10,893 nt of DNA from Candidatus Sumerlaeota bacterium (GCA_026398575.1 JAPLSP010000689.1:1-10893); one strand, 5' to 3'; counted from the first letter of the stretch, positions 1 to 8,520 are shown. Numbers and translations: made by a program. The notes: generated from the letters alone by a model not told the origin.

Positions 1-84
1 TGCATTGTTTTCATCCTTTAGGCAAAAATACATGATCGTAAGTCTGAGTCGGAGCACATAGGGATTCCACGTTCGCATATCTTC
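1..84. other. Left-edge intergenic stretch, possible start of a further minus-strand gene
   Basis: This stretch lies downstream of the glycosyltransferase stop. I see no convincing hairpin-plus-T terminator on the minus strand. Near the edge the minus strand reads AAAGGATGAAAACAATG, a Shine-Dalgarno-like AAAGGAT seven bases before an ATG at 5-3, with an alternative ATG at 14-12. It could be the start of another co-directional gene that continues beyond the window, but only the first bases would be inside, so this is weak. Confidence 0.25.
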
Positions 85-1173
85 TTATATTGCAGAGAGC
101 AATTCCGCCCATTGTCCGGCGATGCGGGCGAGGTCGTGTTCGCGACGCAGATATTCGGCGCCGCGTTTTCCGGCCTCGAGAAGCCACGCTTCATCCTTGT
201 AGCGCCGTTCGATTTCGCGAACGAGCAAATCGAAATCATCCCCTGCGCAAAACCCGCATCCCTCCCGCTGGATGATTTGGTCGGGATCGCAGGACAGCGC
301 GAAGACGGGCGTCGAGGCGCGCCAGGCTTGCAGATACGTGTTGGGGAATCCTTCCGCGTCGCTCGTTCCGACCAAGGCGCGCGTGGCGCGAAAGCAGTCC
401 ATGATCCGGTCATAAGGCACGTGCGGAAGCAGTGTGATATTGGGCGTACGGGCCGCTTCTTCGCGCAGCTGCTCATAGTATCGTGGCAGATGCGAGGCGT
501 TGAGGATCATGACGCACGGAATGCTGGGCAGGCGCCGCGCCAGTTCCAGGAATCGCTCGGGGCGCTTATAGGCCACGGCTTTGCCGATCCACAGCAGGCC
601 TTTTTTCCCGGGCGCAGGCGGCTCGGGCGGGGGCTGGAAACTGCGGATGACGGTCGCATCGCGCTTCCAGTAGCGCTTCAGCATCGCCGCCTGATCGCCG
701 CTCTGCGCCACGATCCGGTTCGCCGCCAGCAATCCACGCCGGTATAAAACACGCCGCCAGCGCGTCCAATCGCGCCATTGAAAGGGGAGCGTATCCATCT
801 CGTGCGCGGCCATGAAGACGAAAGGCTTTTTGTGTCGCCGCGCATAGCGGGCTGCCAGCCAGGTCTCGAGGCCCGACGCGCGCTGCATCACGCAATCGGT
901 TTCTTGGGCTGCCAGCGCGCGCAGAATCCGCCGCGCCTTGTCGAAAGCGCCGTGGGCGCGGGAAATTGTCACCACTTCGAGCGCGCCATGCCGCTCGGCG
1001 CCGTCGCGTTCGGCGAGGCAGATGACGCGCCCCCGGCAGCCGCGCTCAACCAGCGCGCCGGCCAGTTGCAGAATCTGCACCTCCGCGCCGCCCACCGGCG
1101 CCGAAGGATCGGGATGAAAAAGATTATAAGCCTGGAGGGCGATGAAGGAGATGCGGGCGTTGGCGAGAATCAT
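85..1173 (-). CDS. GT4-type (GT-B fold) glycosyltransferase
   Basis: Likely cytoplasmic glycosyltransferase moving a sugar from a nucleotide-sugar donor onto a glycan or lipid acceptor. From the start used here it has 362 residues. The N-terminal half has GGAEVQ at residues 28-33, the usual glycine-rich loop after the first beta strand. The C-terminal half has the donor-domain opening LLWIGK...YKRPERF (about 193-208) and the TSDAEGFPNTYLQAW signature (about 270-284). In that signature the EX7E motif appears as E274...Q282, so the second acidic residue is Gln, as I recall from some GT4 subgroups. An upstream in-frame ATG at 1239 would add 22 residues inside the preceding HEPN gene. I prefer 1173 because its ATG overlaps the HEPN stop as ATGA and the protein then begins directly with the first Rossmann strand. 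No Shine-Dalgarno is visible, which fits coupled translation. Donor and acceptor cannot be told from sequence. Confidence 0.88.
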   Translation of the reverse strand: MILANARISFIALQAYNLFHPDPSAPVGGAEVQILQLAGALVERGCRGRVICLAERDGAERHGALEVVTISRAHGAFDKARRILRALAAQETDCVMQRASGLETWLAARYARRHKKPFVFMAAHEMDTLPFQWRDWTRWRRVLYRRGLLAANRIVAQSGDQAAMLKRYWKRDATVIRSFQPPPEPPAPGKKGLLWIGKAVAYKRPERFLELARRLPSIPCVMILNASHLPRYYEQLREEAARTPNITLLPHVPYDRIMDCFRATRALVGTSDAEGFPNTYLQAWRASTPVFALSCDPDQIIQREGCGFCAGDDFDLLVREIERRYKDEAWLLEAGKRGAEYLRREHDLARIAGQWAELLSAI

Positions 1174-1571
1174 GGAGAGGGAGGTTGAATAATTGTTAAG
1201 GCCCACGTCTTTATTCTTTTGACGCAGGACTGAATCCATTCTCGATCAAAGACTTCCTGCAAATCATCCATTATGTCATCATAACGAAATTCAACAGCGA
1301 AAGGATTCAAACGACGAACATCATCCAGCTCATCGGGAAAAACGATGTTGTTTTCTCGCAACAAGTCTATCAGTTCTACAAGGTCATGGATGCGACGATA
1401 GCGAATAGCATGATAGGCAAGCACAGCTTTGAGTGTTTTTTCCACCGCTTGCTGCGCATGAAAACCGATTAATTCAATCGGCGATTCAGAATCGGCGATG
1501 AGCTTATTTACGGCAAACTCATCCTGGCTCGCTTTGCGCAGCAATTTTTCAGCATACTCAAGAGAGCGCAT
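1170..1571 (-). CDS. HEPN-domain protein, probable toxin of an MNT/HEPN pair
   Basis: A 133-residue all-helical HEPN protein. The core segment GFHAQQAVEKTLKAVL (about 36-51) is the characteristic HEPN helix. It is followed by R57-YRRI-H62, which satisfies the Rx4-6H motif used by HEPN ribonucleases, continuing HDLVELIDLL. In known MNT/HEPN (HepT/MntA) systems the HEPN protein is an RNase toxin silenced by the nucleotidyltransferase, which AMPylates a tyrosine near the histidine. Here the residues after His are Asp-Leu rather than x-Tyr, so the exact silencing mechanism may differ. Upstream in-frame ATGs lie at 1601 and 1580. I chose 1571 because an AGGAAGGA stretch sits about 10 bases before it, whereas it would be only two bases before 1580. 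The gene overlaps the end of the MNT gene by 14 bp and its TGA overlaps the glycosyltransferase ATG by 4 bp. Confidence 0.87.
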   Translation of the reverse strand: MRSLEYAEKLLRKASQDEFAVNKLIADSESPIELIGFHAQQAVEKTLKAVLAYHAIRYRRIHDLVELIDLLRENNIVFPDELDDVRRLNPFAVEFRYDDIMDDLQEVFDREWIQSCVKRIKTWALTIIQPPSP

Positions 1572-1878
1572 GGAACACATGTCCTTCCTGCTTCGCTTCA
1601 TACGCTAACGTTCCAGGGGTATCGCTCCATTTTGCATAGGCGTCTAGCGTTGTAACTAAGACATCAACGGGGATTCTCAGAGGGCGAAGGATATCGCGCA
1701 ATCGGATTGCTTCTTCAAACCGTGATACCACTTCCGGTTCAATAACCAAGAAATCCAAATCGCTGTCTTCGCTAAATTCTCCACGAGCATAAGAGCCAAA
1801 TAGAATTACAGTGGATTCTGGCGCCGCTTGCAGCAGCAACTCCGCCGCTTTCAGAATAACTGCTTTTTGAATAGCCAT
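1558..1878 (-). CDS. MNT-type minimal nucleotidyltransferase, probable antitoxin
   Basis: A 106-residue minimal nucleotidyltransferase of the pol-beta superfamily. The signature GSYARG at 28-33, followed by SDLDFLV at 39-45, gives the catalytic pair D40 and D42. A third carboxylate is D72 in the strand IPVDVLV. The ARG inside GSYARG is the version found in MntA-like antitoxins that AMPylate a partner HEPN toxin with ATP; that activity is inferred from the family. Start 1878 is supported by TAGGAT eight bases upstream; a longer reading from 1944 would add 22 residues with no domain match. It is the first gene of an MNT-HEPN-glycosyltransferase string. An 87-bp gap separates it from the pentapeptide-repeat gene. 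A TTGACA (minus strand, 1960-1955) lies in that gap, but no good -10 follows, so whether the pair has its own promoter is unclear. Confidence 0.9.
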   Translation of the reverse strand: MAIQKAVILKAAELLLQAAPESTVILFGSYARGEFSEDSDLDFLVIEPEVVSRFEEAIRLRDILRPLRIPVDVLVTTLDAYAKWSDTPGTLAYEAKQEGHVFHALS

Positions 1879-1913
1879 TGCAATGATCCTATTTGACACG
1901 AACCTGATAGATG

Positions 1914-1926
1914 CAGATGAGATCTG
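1914..1926. promoter_or_regulatory. Short inverted repeat upstream of the MNT gene
   Basis: A perfect CAGAT-GAG-ATCTG inverted repeat lies 36 bp upstream of the MNT start, between that gene and the pentapeptide-repeat gene. It could be an operator for the toxin-antitoxin pair or a small hairpin in the mRNA leader. Arms of five bases are short enough to arise by chance. Confidence 0.22.
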
Positions 1927-1965
1927 TGGTGAGGTTGGCGCCATTCTTTCGTCTTGTCAAGCGTT

Positions 1966-3954
1966 TCAGACCGCGATCGCTTCCATCGGCGTCTCGGCCA
2001 CTTCCAGTCGCCGCCAGTGCGCCGGGCGCGGCAGATGCAGCGGGATGCGCGTATTTTCGTCGCCGCTGGTTTTTTCGAGCTGTTCGCGCGTCAAACGAGT
2101 TTGGCTCAGGTCCGCCTGGCTCAGATCCGCCCGAATCAATTTGGCGCCCGTCAATCCGGCCCAGCATAAATTTGCGCCGGTCAGATCAGCCCGGTTCAGA
2201 TCGGCGCGGTTCAGATTCGCCGCCCGCAGGTCCGTCCGGCTCAGGTCGCTTTCCGCCAGGCAGGCGCCATGCAAGACGGCCTGGCTCAGCCGCGCGCCCG
2301 CAAGGTTGCTCCAGGCCAGGCGCGCTCCGGTAAGGTCGGCGCCACGCAGAATTGCGCCCCGCAAATCCGTTTCGCTCATGTCGGCGCCGCATAAGATTGC
2401 TTCGCTCAGATCGGTTCCCGCCAGATTGGCGCCCTGCATCTTCGCCCATGACAGGTTGGCTTTGGCCAGATTGGCGCGGACGATTGTCGCGCCGGTCAAG
2501 TCCGCCTCCGTCAGGTTGCTGCTGCTCAGGTTGGCGCGTCCCAAACTGGCGCCTGCGAGGTCGGCGCGATTCAGTTCGGCCATGCGCAGCGTCGCTTCAT
2601 TAAGTTGGGCGCCTTCGAGACGGGCGCCGGACAGATTCGCCTCGCTCAGATTCGCGCCTCCAAGATTGGCCTGGCAAAGGTTCGCCTCCGTCAGATGCGC
2701 TTTTTCGAGAAGAGCCCATCCCAGGTGCGCGCCCTGAAGGTCCGCCGCATTCAAATCTGCGCCGCTCAAATCCGTCTGGTTGAGCCGGGCGCCCTGCAAG
2801 CGCGCCTCGGCCATTTGAGCGTTGTCCAGCGAGGCGCCCGTCAGGTCCGCCTGGCTCAGATCGGCTTTGCGCAGGTTCGCGCCGGTCAGGCAGGCTTTCA
2901 GCAGATGACACTGCTTCAGGCAGGCGCCTTCGAAGCAGGCTTTGATCAGGCGGGCGCCGCTCAGGTCCGCGCTCGATAGGTCGCTTCCGGCCAGGTTTGC
3001 CTCACTCCATTGGGCGCGGATCGCGATGGCCCACGCCATCTTTGCCCCGCGCATATCGGCCTGGCCGGCGAAGGATTCCTGCATCACGGCTCCGGCCAAG
3101 GAGGCGTTGGCCAGCGTGGCGCCGGTCAGGTTGATGCGGGTCAGGTCCGAGCGCGTCAGATCGGCGCCGCCCAGATCGGCGCGGCGCGCATTGGCTTCGA
3201 TCAGCGTCGCGCGCTCCAAACAGGCGCCTTGAAGATTTGCGCGCACCATGCGGCAGCGATCGAGGTTGGCTTGCGAAAGATTCGCCCCCGCGCCGAAGGC
3301 CTTGTTTAATTTGGCCCCCGACAAATTCGCTTTGAGCAGGGTGGCGCCCGAAAAAACGGCGCCCGTCAGATTGGCGCCGGTCAGACGCGCGCCTTCCGCA
3401 TTCGCCGCCTCCAATCGCGCTCCCTGGAGATTGGCCTTTTCGAGATTGGCGCCGGCGAGCGCGGCGCCGCTCAGATTCGCGCCGGGCAACTGCGCTTCGG
3501 CCAGGTCCGCGCCTTCGAGATTCGCCCCGTTCAGATTCGCTTCGGGCGCCTGCAACTGTGTCACCCGCGCGCCGGCCAGATTGGCGCCGGTCAGATTGGA
3601 TTTCGACAGGTTCGCTTTCTCGAGATTTGTATGAGACAAATCGCAGCCGCTCAGACGCGCTTCGACGAGGCTAGCGCCGCCCAGGTCCGCGTTCGCAAGA
3701 ATGGCCTGGCTGAGATTGGCCCGCGTCAGATCGGCGAAGGATAAATCAGCGCCCGCCAAATCCGCTGCCTCCAGATTTGAGCCTGCCAGCTTCGCGCCAC
3801 TCAGATTCGCGCCTTTGAGATTTGCCTGTGAAAGGTCCTGACCGTTGAGTTCCGTGCCGGAAAGGTCCAGCCTCGTCAGGGGGTTGCAGGCGCGCCAGTA
3901 TTGAAAATCTCTGACGCCCTGCTTGAGGAATTCCACGTGTTTTGCGTCTGCCAT
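1966..3954 (-). CDS. Giant pentapeptide-repeat protein (119 pentads)
   Basis: A 662-residue protein that is nearly all A(N/D)LXX pentapeptide repeats. I read 119 consecutive pentads from residue 29 to 623 without an inserted or lost residue. The family folds as a right-handed quadrilateral beta-helix with four pentads per coil, so this implies about 30 coils in one rod. An N-terminal cap of about 28 residues precedes the repeats. The C-terminal tail GDENTRIPLHLPRPAHW (631-647) resembles the GDE.T.LP..L.RP.HW ending I recall from other proteobacterial-type pentapeptide proteins. No signal peptide or membrane segment is visible, so it is probably cytoplasmic. The start has a strong AAGGAGG six bases upstream (3961-3967). 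Some family members mimic DNA and protect gyrase, but many have no known role and no specific target is evident here. The region around pentads 53-58 departs from consensus, and four neighbouring pentads (63-66) each carry a cysteine. Confidence 0.93.
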   Translation of the reverse strand: MADAKHVEFLKQGVRDFQYWRACNPLTRLDLSGTELNGQDLSQANLKGANLSGAKLAGSNLEAADLAGADLSFADLTRANLSQAILANADLGGASLVEARLSGCDLSHTNLEKANLSKSNLTGANLAGARVTQLQAPEANLNGANLEGADLAEAQLPGANLSGAALAGANLEKANLQGARLEAANAEGARLTGANLTGAVFSGATLLKANLSGAKLNKAFGAGANLSQANLDRCRMVRANLQGACLERATLIEANARRADLGGADLTRSDLTRINLTGATLANASLAGAVMQESFAGQADMRGAKMAWAIAIRAQWSEANLAGSDLSSADLSGARLIKACFEGACLKQCHLLKACLTGANLRKADLSQADLTGASLDNAQMAEARLQGARLNQTDLSGADLNAADLQGAHLGWALLEKAHLTEANLCQANLGGANLSEANLSGARLEGAQLNEATLRMAELNRADLAGASLGRANLSSSNLTEADLTGATIVRANLAKANLSWAKMQGANLAGTDLSEAILCGADMSETDLRGAILRGADLTGARLAWSNLAGARLSQAVLHGACLAESDLSRTDLRAANLNRADLNRADLTGANLCWAGLTGAKLIRADLSQADLSQTRLTREQLEKTSGDENTRIPLHLPRPAHWRRLEVAETPMEAIAV

Positions 3955-4212
3955 ACAAAGCCTCCTTGCGCTCGAACAGGAATAAGATCAACGGGAACAG
4001 CAACAGGAGAAGCAACAATGGGAACTTGCGCCCGAGGGGCTTTTTTTACTTTTTGTTTATCGGTATTTGGATTTGGAAAACCGCGTGCCTCCTTTGTCCA
4101 TAGTCTTCGGGATTTGATTTTTAGCCGCCCATGCGCCCGGCGTCAACAAAAAAGACGCGCAGGAATGGAATTCTTTCGATTGGACCTTCGGCAACAATTC
4201 AGGTATTGCGCA
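3955..4212. other. 258-bp leader and promoter region of the pentapeptide-repeat gene
   Basis: This gene-free gap separates the 130-aa gene from the pentapeptide-repeat gene. It holds a sigma70-like promoter (4118-4146), an orphan AAAGGAGG on the minus strand (4095-4088) with no start codon after it, and the real ribosome-binding site (3961-3967). No clear rho-independent terminator for the upstream operon is visible on the minus strand. Just before the real start, another frame encodes a leucine-rich run (LLLLLLFPLILFLF) beginning with TTG at 4018, which I do not regard as a gene. Confidence 0.5.
4118..4146 (-). promoter_or_regulatory. Candidate sigma70 promoter for the pentapeptide-repeat gene
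   Basis: On the minus strand TTGACG (4146-4141) is followed after exactly 17 bases by TAAAAA (4123-4118). The -35 matches the consensus at 5 of 6 positions and the -10 at 4 of 6. Transcription would begin near 4111 and give an untranslated leader of about 155 bases before the ATG at 3954. Confidence 0.45.
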
Positions 4213-4605
4213 TCAGGGCGCTGGCGTATAGCGCGCTGCATCAGCGATTTTCAAAGCAATCACTTTTTGAGCTTGTTTCTCTTTTGGCCAACCGATGATA
4301 TTCGCATGATTTCTAGGAGGAGGAGAAGGCTGAATCTCCAAGGATTGCTTTCTTATGCTAACGGCCAAAACATCAGCTCGGCCATGGAGAGTCAGCGAGC
4401 GCAGATTCGCGACTGCCTGGCCCAATCCCCATAACTCTGGTTCGGATAATCCTATATGCCGGGTGACGGATAAATCTGAGTGAGGATATGGCATAAAAGC
4501 ATTTGCCCGAATTTTTTTGTCTGAGCATATCCAGCTCTTGAATAGAATATAGCGCGCCACCCATTCATCATTTGCTATAGGTGACTCGGATATTTCGTCC
4601 ATCAT
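4213..4605 (-). CDS. Conserved protein of unknown function, third gene of the TIGR04255 operon
   Basis: A 130-residue soluble protein of unknown function. The motifs I believe mark its family are DEWVARYILFKSWI (13-26), DLSVTRHIGLSEPELW (44-59), LHGRAD (73-78) and NHANIIGWPKEK (99-110). The conserved-looking Arg, His, Asp and Trp residues (SVTRH, GRAD, NHAN..GW) have the look of an active or binding site, but no reaction can be assigned. The ATG at 4605 overlaps the previous gene's stop as ATGA, which implies coupled translation; a second ATG follows at 4602. No signal peptide or membrane segment is present. I recall similar proteins as hypothetical proteins near TIGR04255 genes in other bacteria; that is memory, not a search result. 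Confidence 0.82.
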   Translation of the reverse strand: MMDEISESPIANDEWVARYILFKSWICSDKKIRANAFMPYPHSDLSVTRHIGLSEPELWGLGQAVANLRSLTLHGRADVLAVSIRKQSLEIQPSPPPRNHANIIGWPKEKQAQKVIALKIADAARYTPAP

Positions 4606-5093
4606 AGTGACTCAATTTGGCAAATCAGATCAATAATCGCTTGTGGCGCAATTCCCAAGAATATCTCTGTGCCACATCTGCTGCTGGCGCCAATGAGTGC
4701 GGCATAATACAATTCACCTGAAGGACTGATGCTCACGGAAAGCGTGCACCGTGAGGACTTGCGCCATTCCATGGTGATGCAGCCGTCTGGTTCCGCCGAG
4801 ATCTCTGGCTTGGGCACGGTGGGCATAGATTTCAGGAATAGCAATGCGTGCCGATATGTATCTTTTGCCACGGGAACTGCATCATAACCATCCCAATGTG
4901 CCGTTGCGCATTCGGCGGCAACCGCTTTAAGCTCATCATAGATGCATTGATCTCGCTCTCGCGAAAGGAATGATGATTTGGTTTGCTGCCGAAATTGCTT
5001 GATCCGACAGGTTATTAAATACCCTGCATTACTAAAAGTGGTCGGCGGATCAAATGCTAAACCAGTAGCTGAAGGTATCGTTTCAAGGATCAT
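4602..5093 (-). CDS. Conserved protein with WDGYDA motif, second gene of the TIGR04255 operon
   Basis: A 163-residue protein of unknown function. The middle has HWDGYDAVPV (66-75), followed by a helix rich in Ala and Leu. The C-terminal half looks like a small antiparallel beta sheet: PEISAEPDGCITMEW (96-110), TLSVSISPSGELYYAALIG (117-135), GTEIFLGIAP (141-150) and a final helix. A WDGYGA...PDG.I.LEW...SVS..G.L.YA pattern is, as I recall, shared by a widespread hypothetical family. No catalytic residues are obvious. Both ends overlap neighbours by 4 bp as ATGA: the start at 5093 lies in the stop region of the TIGR04255 gene, and the stop at 4602 lies in the start of the 130-aa gene. The three products are probably made together and may act as a complex. 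Confidence 0.84.
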   Translation of the reverse strand: MILETIPSATGLAFDPPTTFSNAGYLITCRIKQFRQQTKSSFLSRERDQCIYDELKAVAAECATAHWDGYDAVPVAKDTYRHALLFLKSMPTVPKPEISAEPDGCITMEWRKSSRCTLSVSISPSGELYYAALIGASSRCGTEIFLGIAPQAIIDLICQIESL

Positions 5094-5773
5094 TTTATCA
5101 TCTCCAACGCCTTTGGCGCGATATTTGCAAAGAAAATTTCGTTTTTGATCTCTCGCATCTCATCGAGGCGATGAGCGAGTGACTCAATGGATAATTCGAT
5201 CAATTTAGGGGTGAAAACTTCAATGTCCATGATCAATCCATCACCGTCTGATTGAAATCCTTGAGAAGACTGCACCGTTCGGATTAAATTAATCAAGTAT
5301 GGCCGATGTGGTTGGCGGAGAATATCAAGATAAAAAAAACCAGCATGTGAGAAATCCGTGCTGGAAGCCGTTTGAGGCACAAACCTTAGATAATCTTCCA
5401 AGCAAAAATCCTTGCTTGGCAGTGCGAACCGGTTGATATATCGAAGTTCGAGTTTCGCAATCTCCAGAGGCTTCGCTATCTCCATATACACGCTTATCAA
5501 CCGGCGCGCTTCATAGATAAATTGGTCCCAGCCAGGATAGGGCTGCAACCGGCTAAAGACAAAACCATTTCGATTAATTTGCGAATGATATAATTTATCA
5601 GTAGATTGCAGCTGTGCTCTTCTCAATCCGAAATTACATGAGTACTCCGGCGTCTTGATTTTTACCTGTTCGCGTGCATCTACGCTATCCCAACCGGATT
5701 GGGCGCGTGCTCGAATATTAATCAGAGCCTCCGTTATCGGCGAGCGTGAAAGATTTGGAATTGAGTCAATCAT
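5090..5773 (-). CDS. TIGR04255 family protein, first gene of a three-gene unknown operon
   Basis: A 227-residue protein matching the pattern I associate with the sporadically distributed family TIGR04255, whose function is unknown. It opens with SIPNLSRSPITEALINIR (4-21), as family members open with a short P-x-x-E-A helix. It then has FSRLQPYPGWDQF (73-85), the strand and motif KLELRYINRF (107-116), and ends in a helix with LDEMREIKNEIFFANI (203-218). An alternative TTG start at 5809 would add 12 residues but lacks a Shine-Dalgarno. I prefer the ATG at 5773 because it matches the family's N-terminus, though the sequence before it is also a poor ribosome-binding site. The start is therefore uncertain. 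A promoter candidate lies at 5833-5861, just after the lon stop, suggesting independent expression from lon. Confidence 0.82.
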   Translation of the reverse strand: MIDSIPNLSRSPITEALINIRARAQSGWDSVDAREQVKIKTPEYSCNFGLRRAQLQSTDKLYHSQINRNGFVFSRLQPYPGWDQFIYEARRLISVYMEIAKPLEIAKLELRYINRFALPSKDFCLEDYLRFVPQTASSTDFSHAGFFYLDILRQPHRPYLINLIRTVQSSQGFQSDGDGLIMDIEVFTPKLIELSIESLAHRLDEMREIKNEIFFANIAPKALEMIK

Positions 5774-5832
5774 AGGAAGGTTGATTTCGTAACGCCAAAT
5801 TTGTGCCAACGCATGGCAAATTCAGTCCCCGG

Positions 5833-5861
5833 AATATACGCTTACTTCCTAGCGGCGGCAA
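5833..5861 (-). promoter_or_regulatory. Candidate sigma70 promoter of the TIGR04255 operon
   Basis: On the minus strand TTGCCG (5861-5856) and TATATT (5838-5833) are separated by exactly 17 bases. The -10 matches consensus at 5 of 6 positions, the -35 at 4 of 6. It sits in the 98-bp gap between the lon stop and the operon's first ATG. Transcription would begin near 5826, about 50 bases before that ATG and about 17 before the alternative TTG. Confidence 0.5.
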
Positions 5862-5871
5862 GGCTATTCGG

Positions 5872-8337
<2,466 letters not shown>

Positions 8338-8356
8338 AATTCAATTCACATTCCTC

Positions 8357-8433
8357 AGTTAACAGTTCATAGTTCATAGTTCACAGTTCATAGTTCACGG
8401 TTTTCGGTTTTCGGTTTACAGTTTTCGGTTCAC
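8357..8433. repeat. Heptanucleotide tandem repeat array 1
   Basis: Eleven back-to-back 7-bp units that follow (A/G)GTT(C/T/A)(A/T)(C/T) on the plus strand: AGTTAAC, AGTTCAT twice, AGTTCAC, AGTTCAT, AGTTCAC, GGTTTTC twice, GGTTTAC, AGTTTTC and GGTTCAC. The 7-bp phase is unbroken, and degenerate units can be followed to about 8461. The array fills most of the lon upstream region and ends against the GAGGA that would serve as lon's ribosome-binding site. It resembles in style the heptanucleotide STRR repeats described in cyanobacteria, although the unit differs. Confidence 0.9.
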
Positions 8434-8478
8434 ACTTGTCAAATCGCAATTCATAGTTTTGATTTGCGCAGTTCTTTG

Positions 8479-8520
8479 TTGGACATTGGATATTGGATAT
8501 TGGATATTGGTTATTGAATC
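8479..8520. repeat. Heptanucleotide tandem repeat array 2
   Basis: Six consecutive 7-bp units: TTGGACA, TTGGATA three times, TTGGTTA and TTGAATC. The unit sequence is unrelated to array 1, but the period is the same. The array starts 45 bp after the last clean unit of array 1, out of phase with it, and ends 8 bp from the stop codon of the Hsp20 gene. Confidence 0.9.

Noticed and set aside
18..476. 152-codon minus-strand frame at the left edge
   Set aside because: Alternative frame of the glycosyltransferase C-terminus with no domain. The glycosyltransferase signature motifs are in the other frame.
1883..2737. Long plus-strand frames over the pentapeptide gene (284 codons here, and others to 3634)
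   Set aside because: They are rich in RSA, RLA and RFA repeats and are simply the 15-bp repeat structure read antisense. The minus frame has a strong ribosome-binding site and a recognised fold.
3746..4018. Minus-strand frame starting LLLLLLFPLILFLF, resembling a membrane peptide
   Set aside because: Starts with TTG, lacks a ribosome-binding site, and its second half lies out of frame inside the pentapeptide gene. The leucine run comes from a pyrimidine-rich leader.
4030..4047. GCCC-GAG-GGGC hairpin followed by seven T on the plus strand
   Set aside because: It looks like a rho-independent terminator, but the stem has only four pairs and there is no plus-strand gene upstream.
8341..8520. 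Possible CRISPR array in the lon upstream region
   Set aside because: The units are 7 bp and directly adjacent, with no spacers and no palindromic repeat of CRISPR length.
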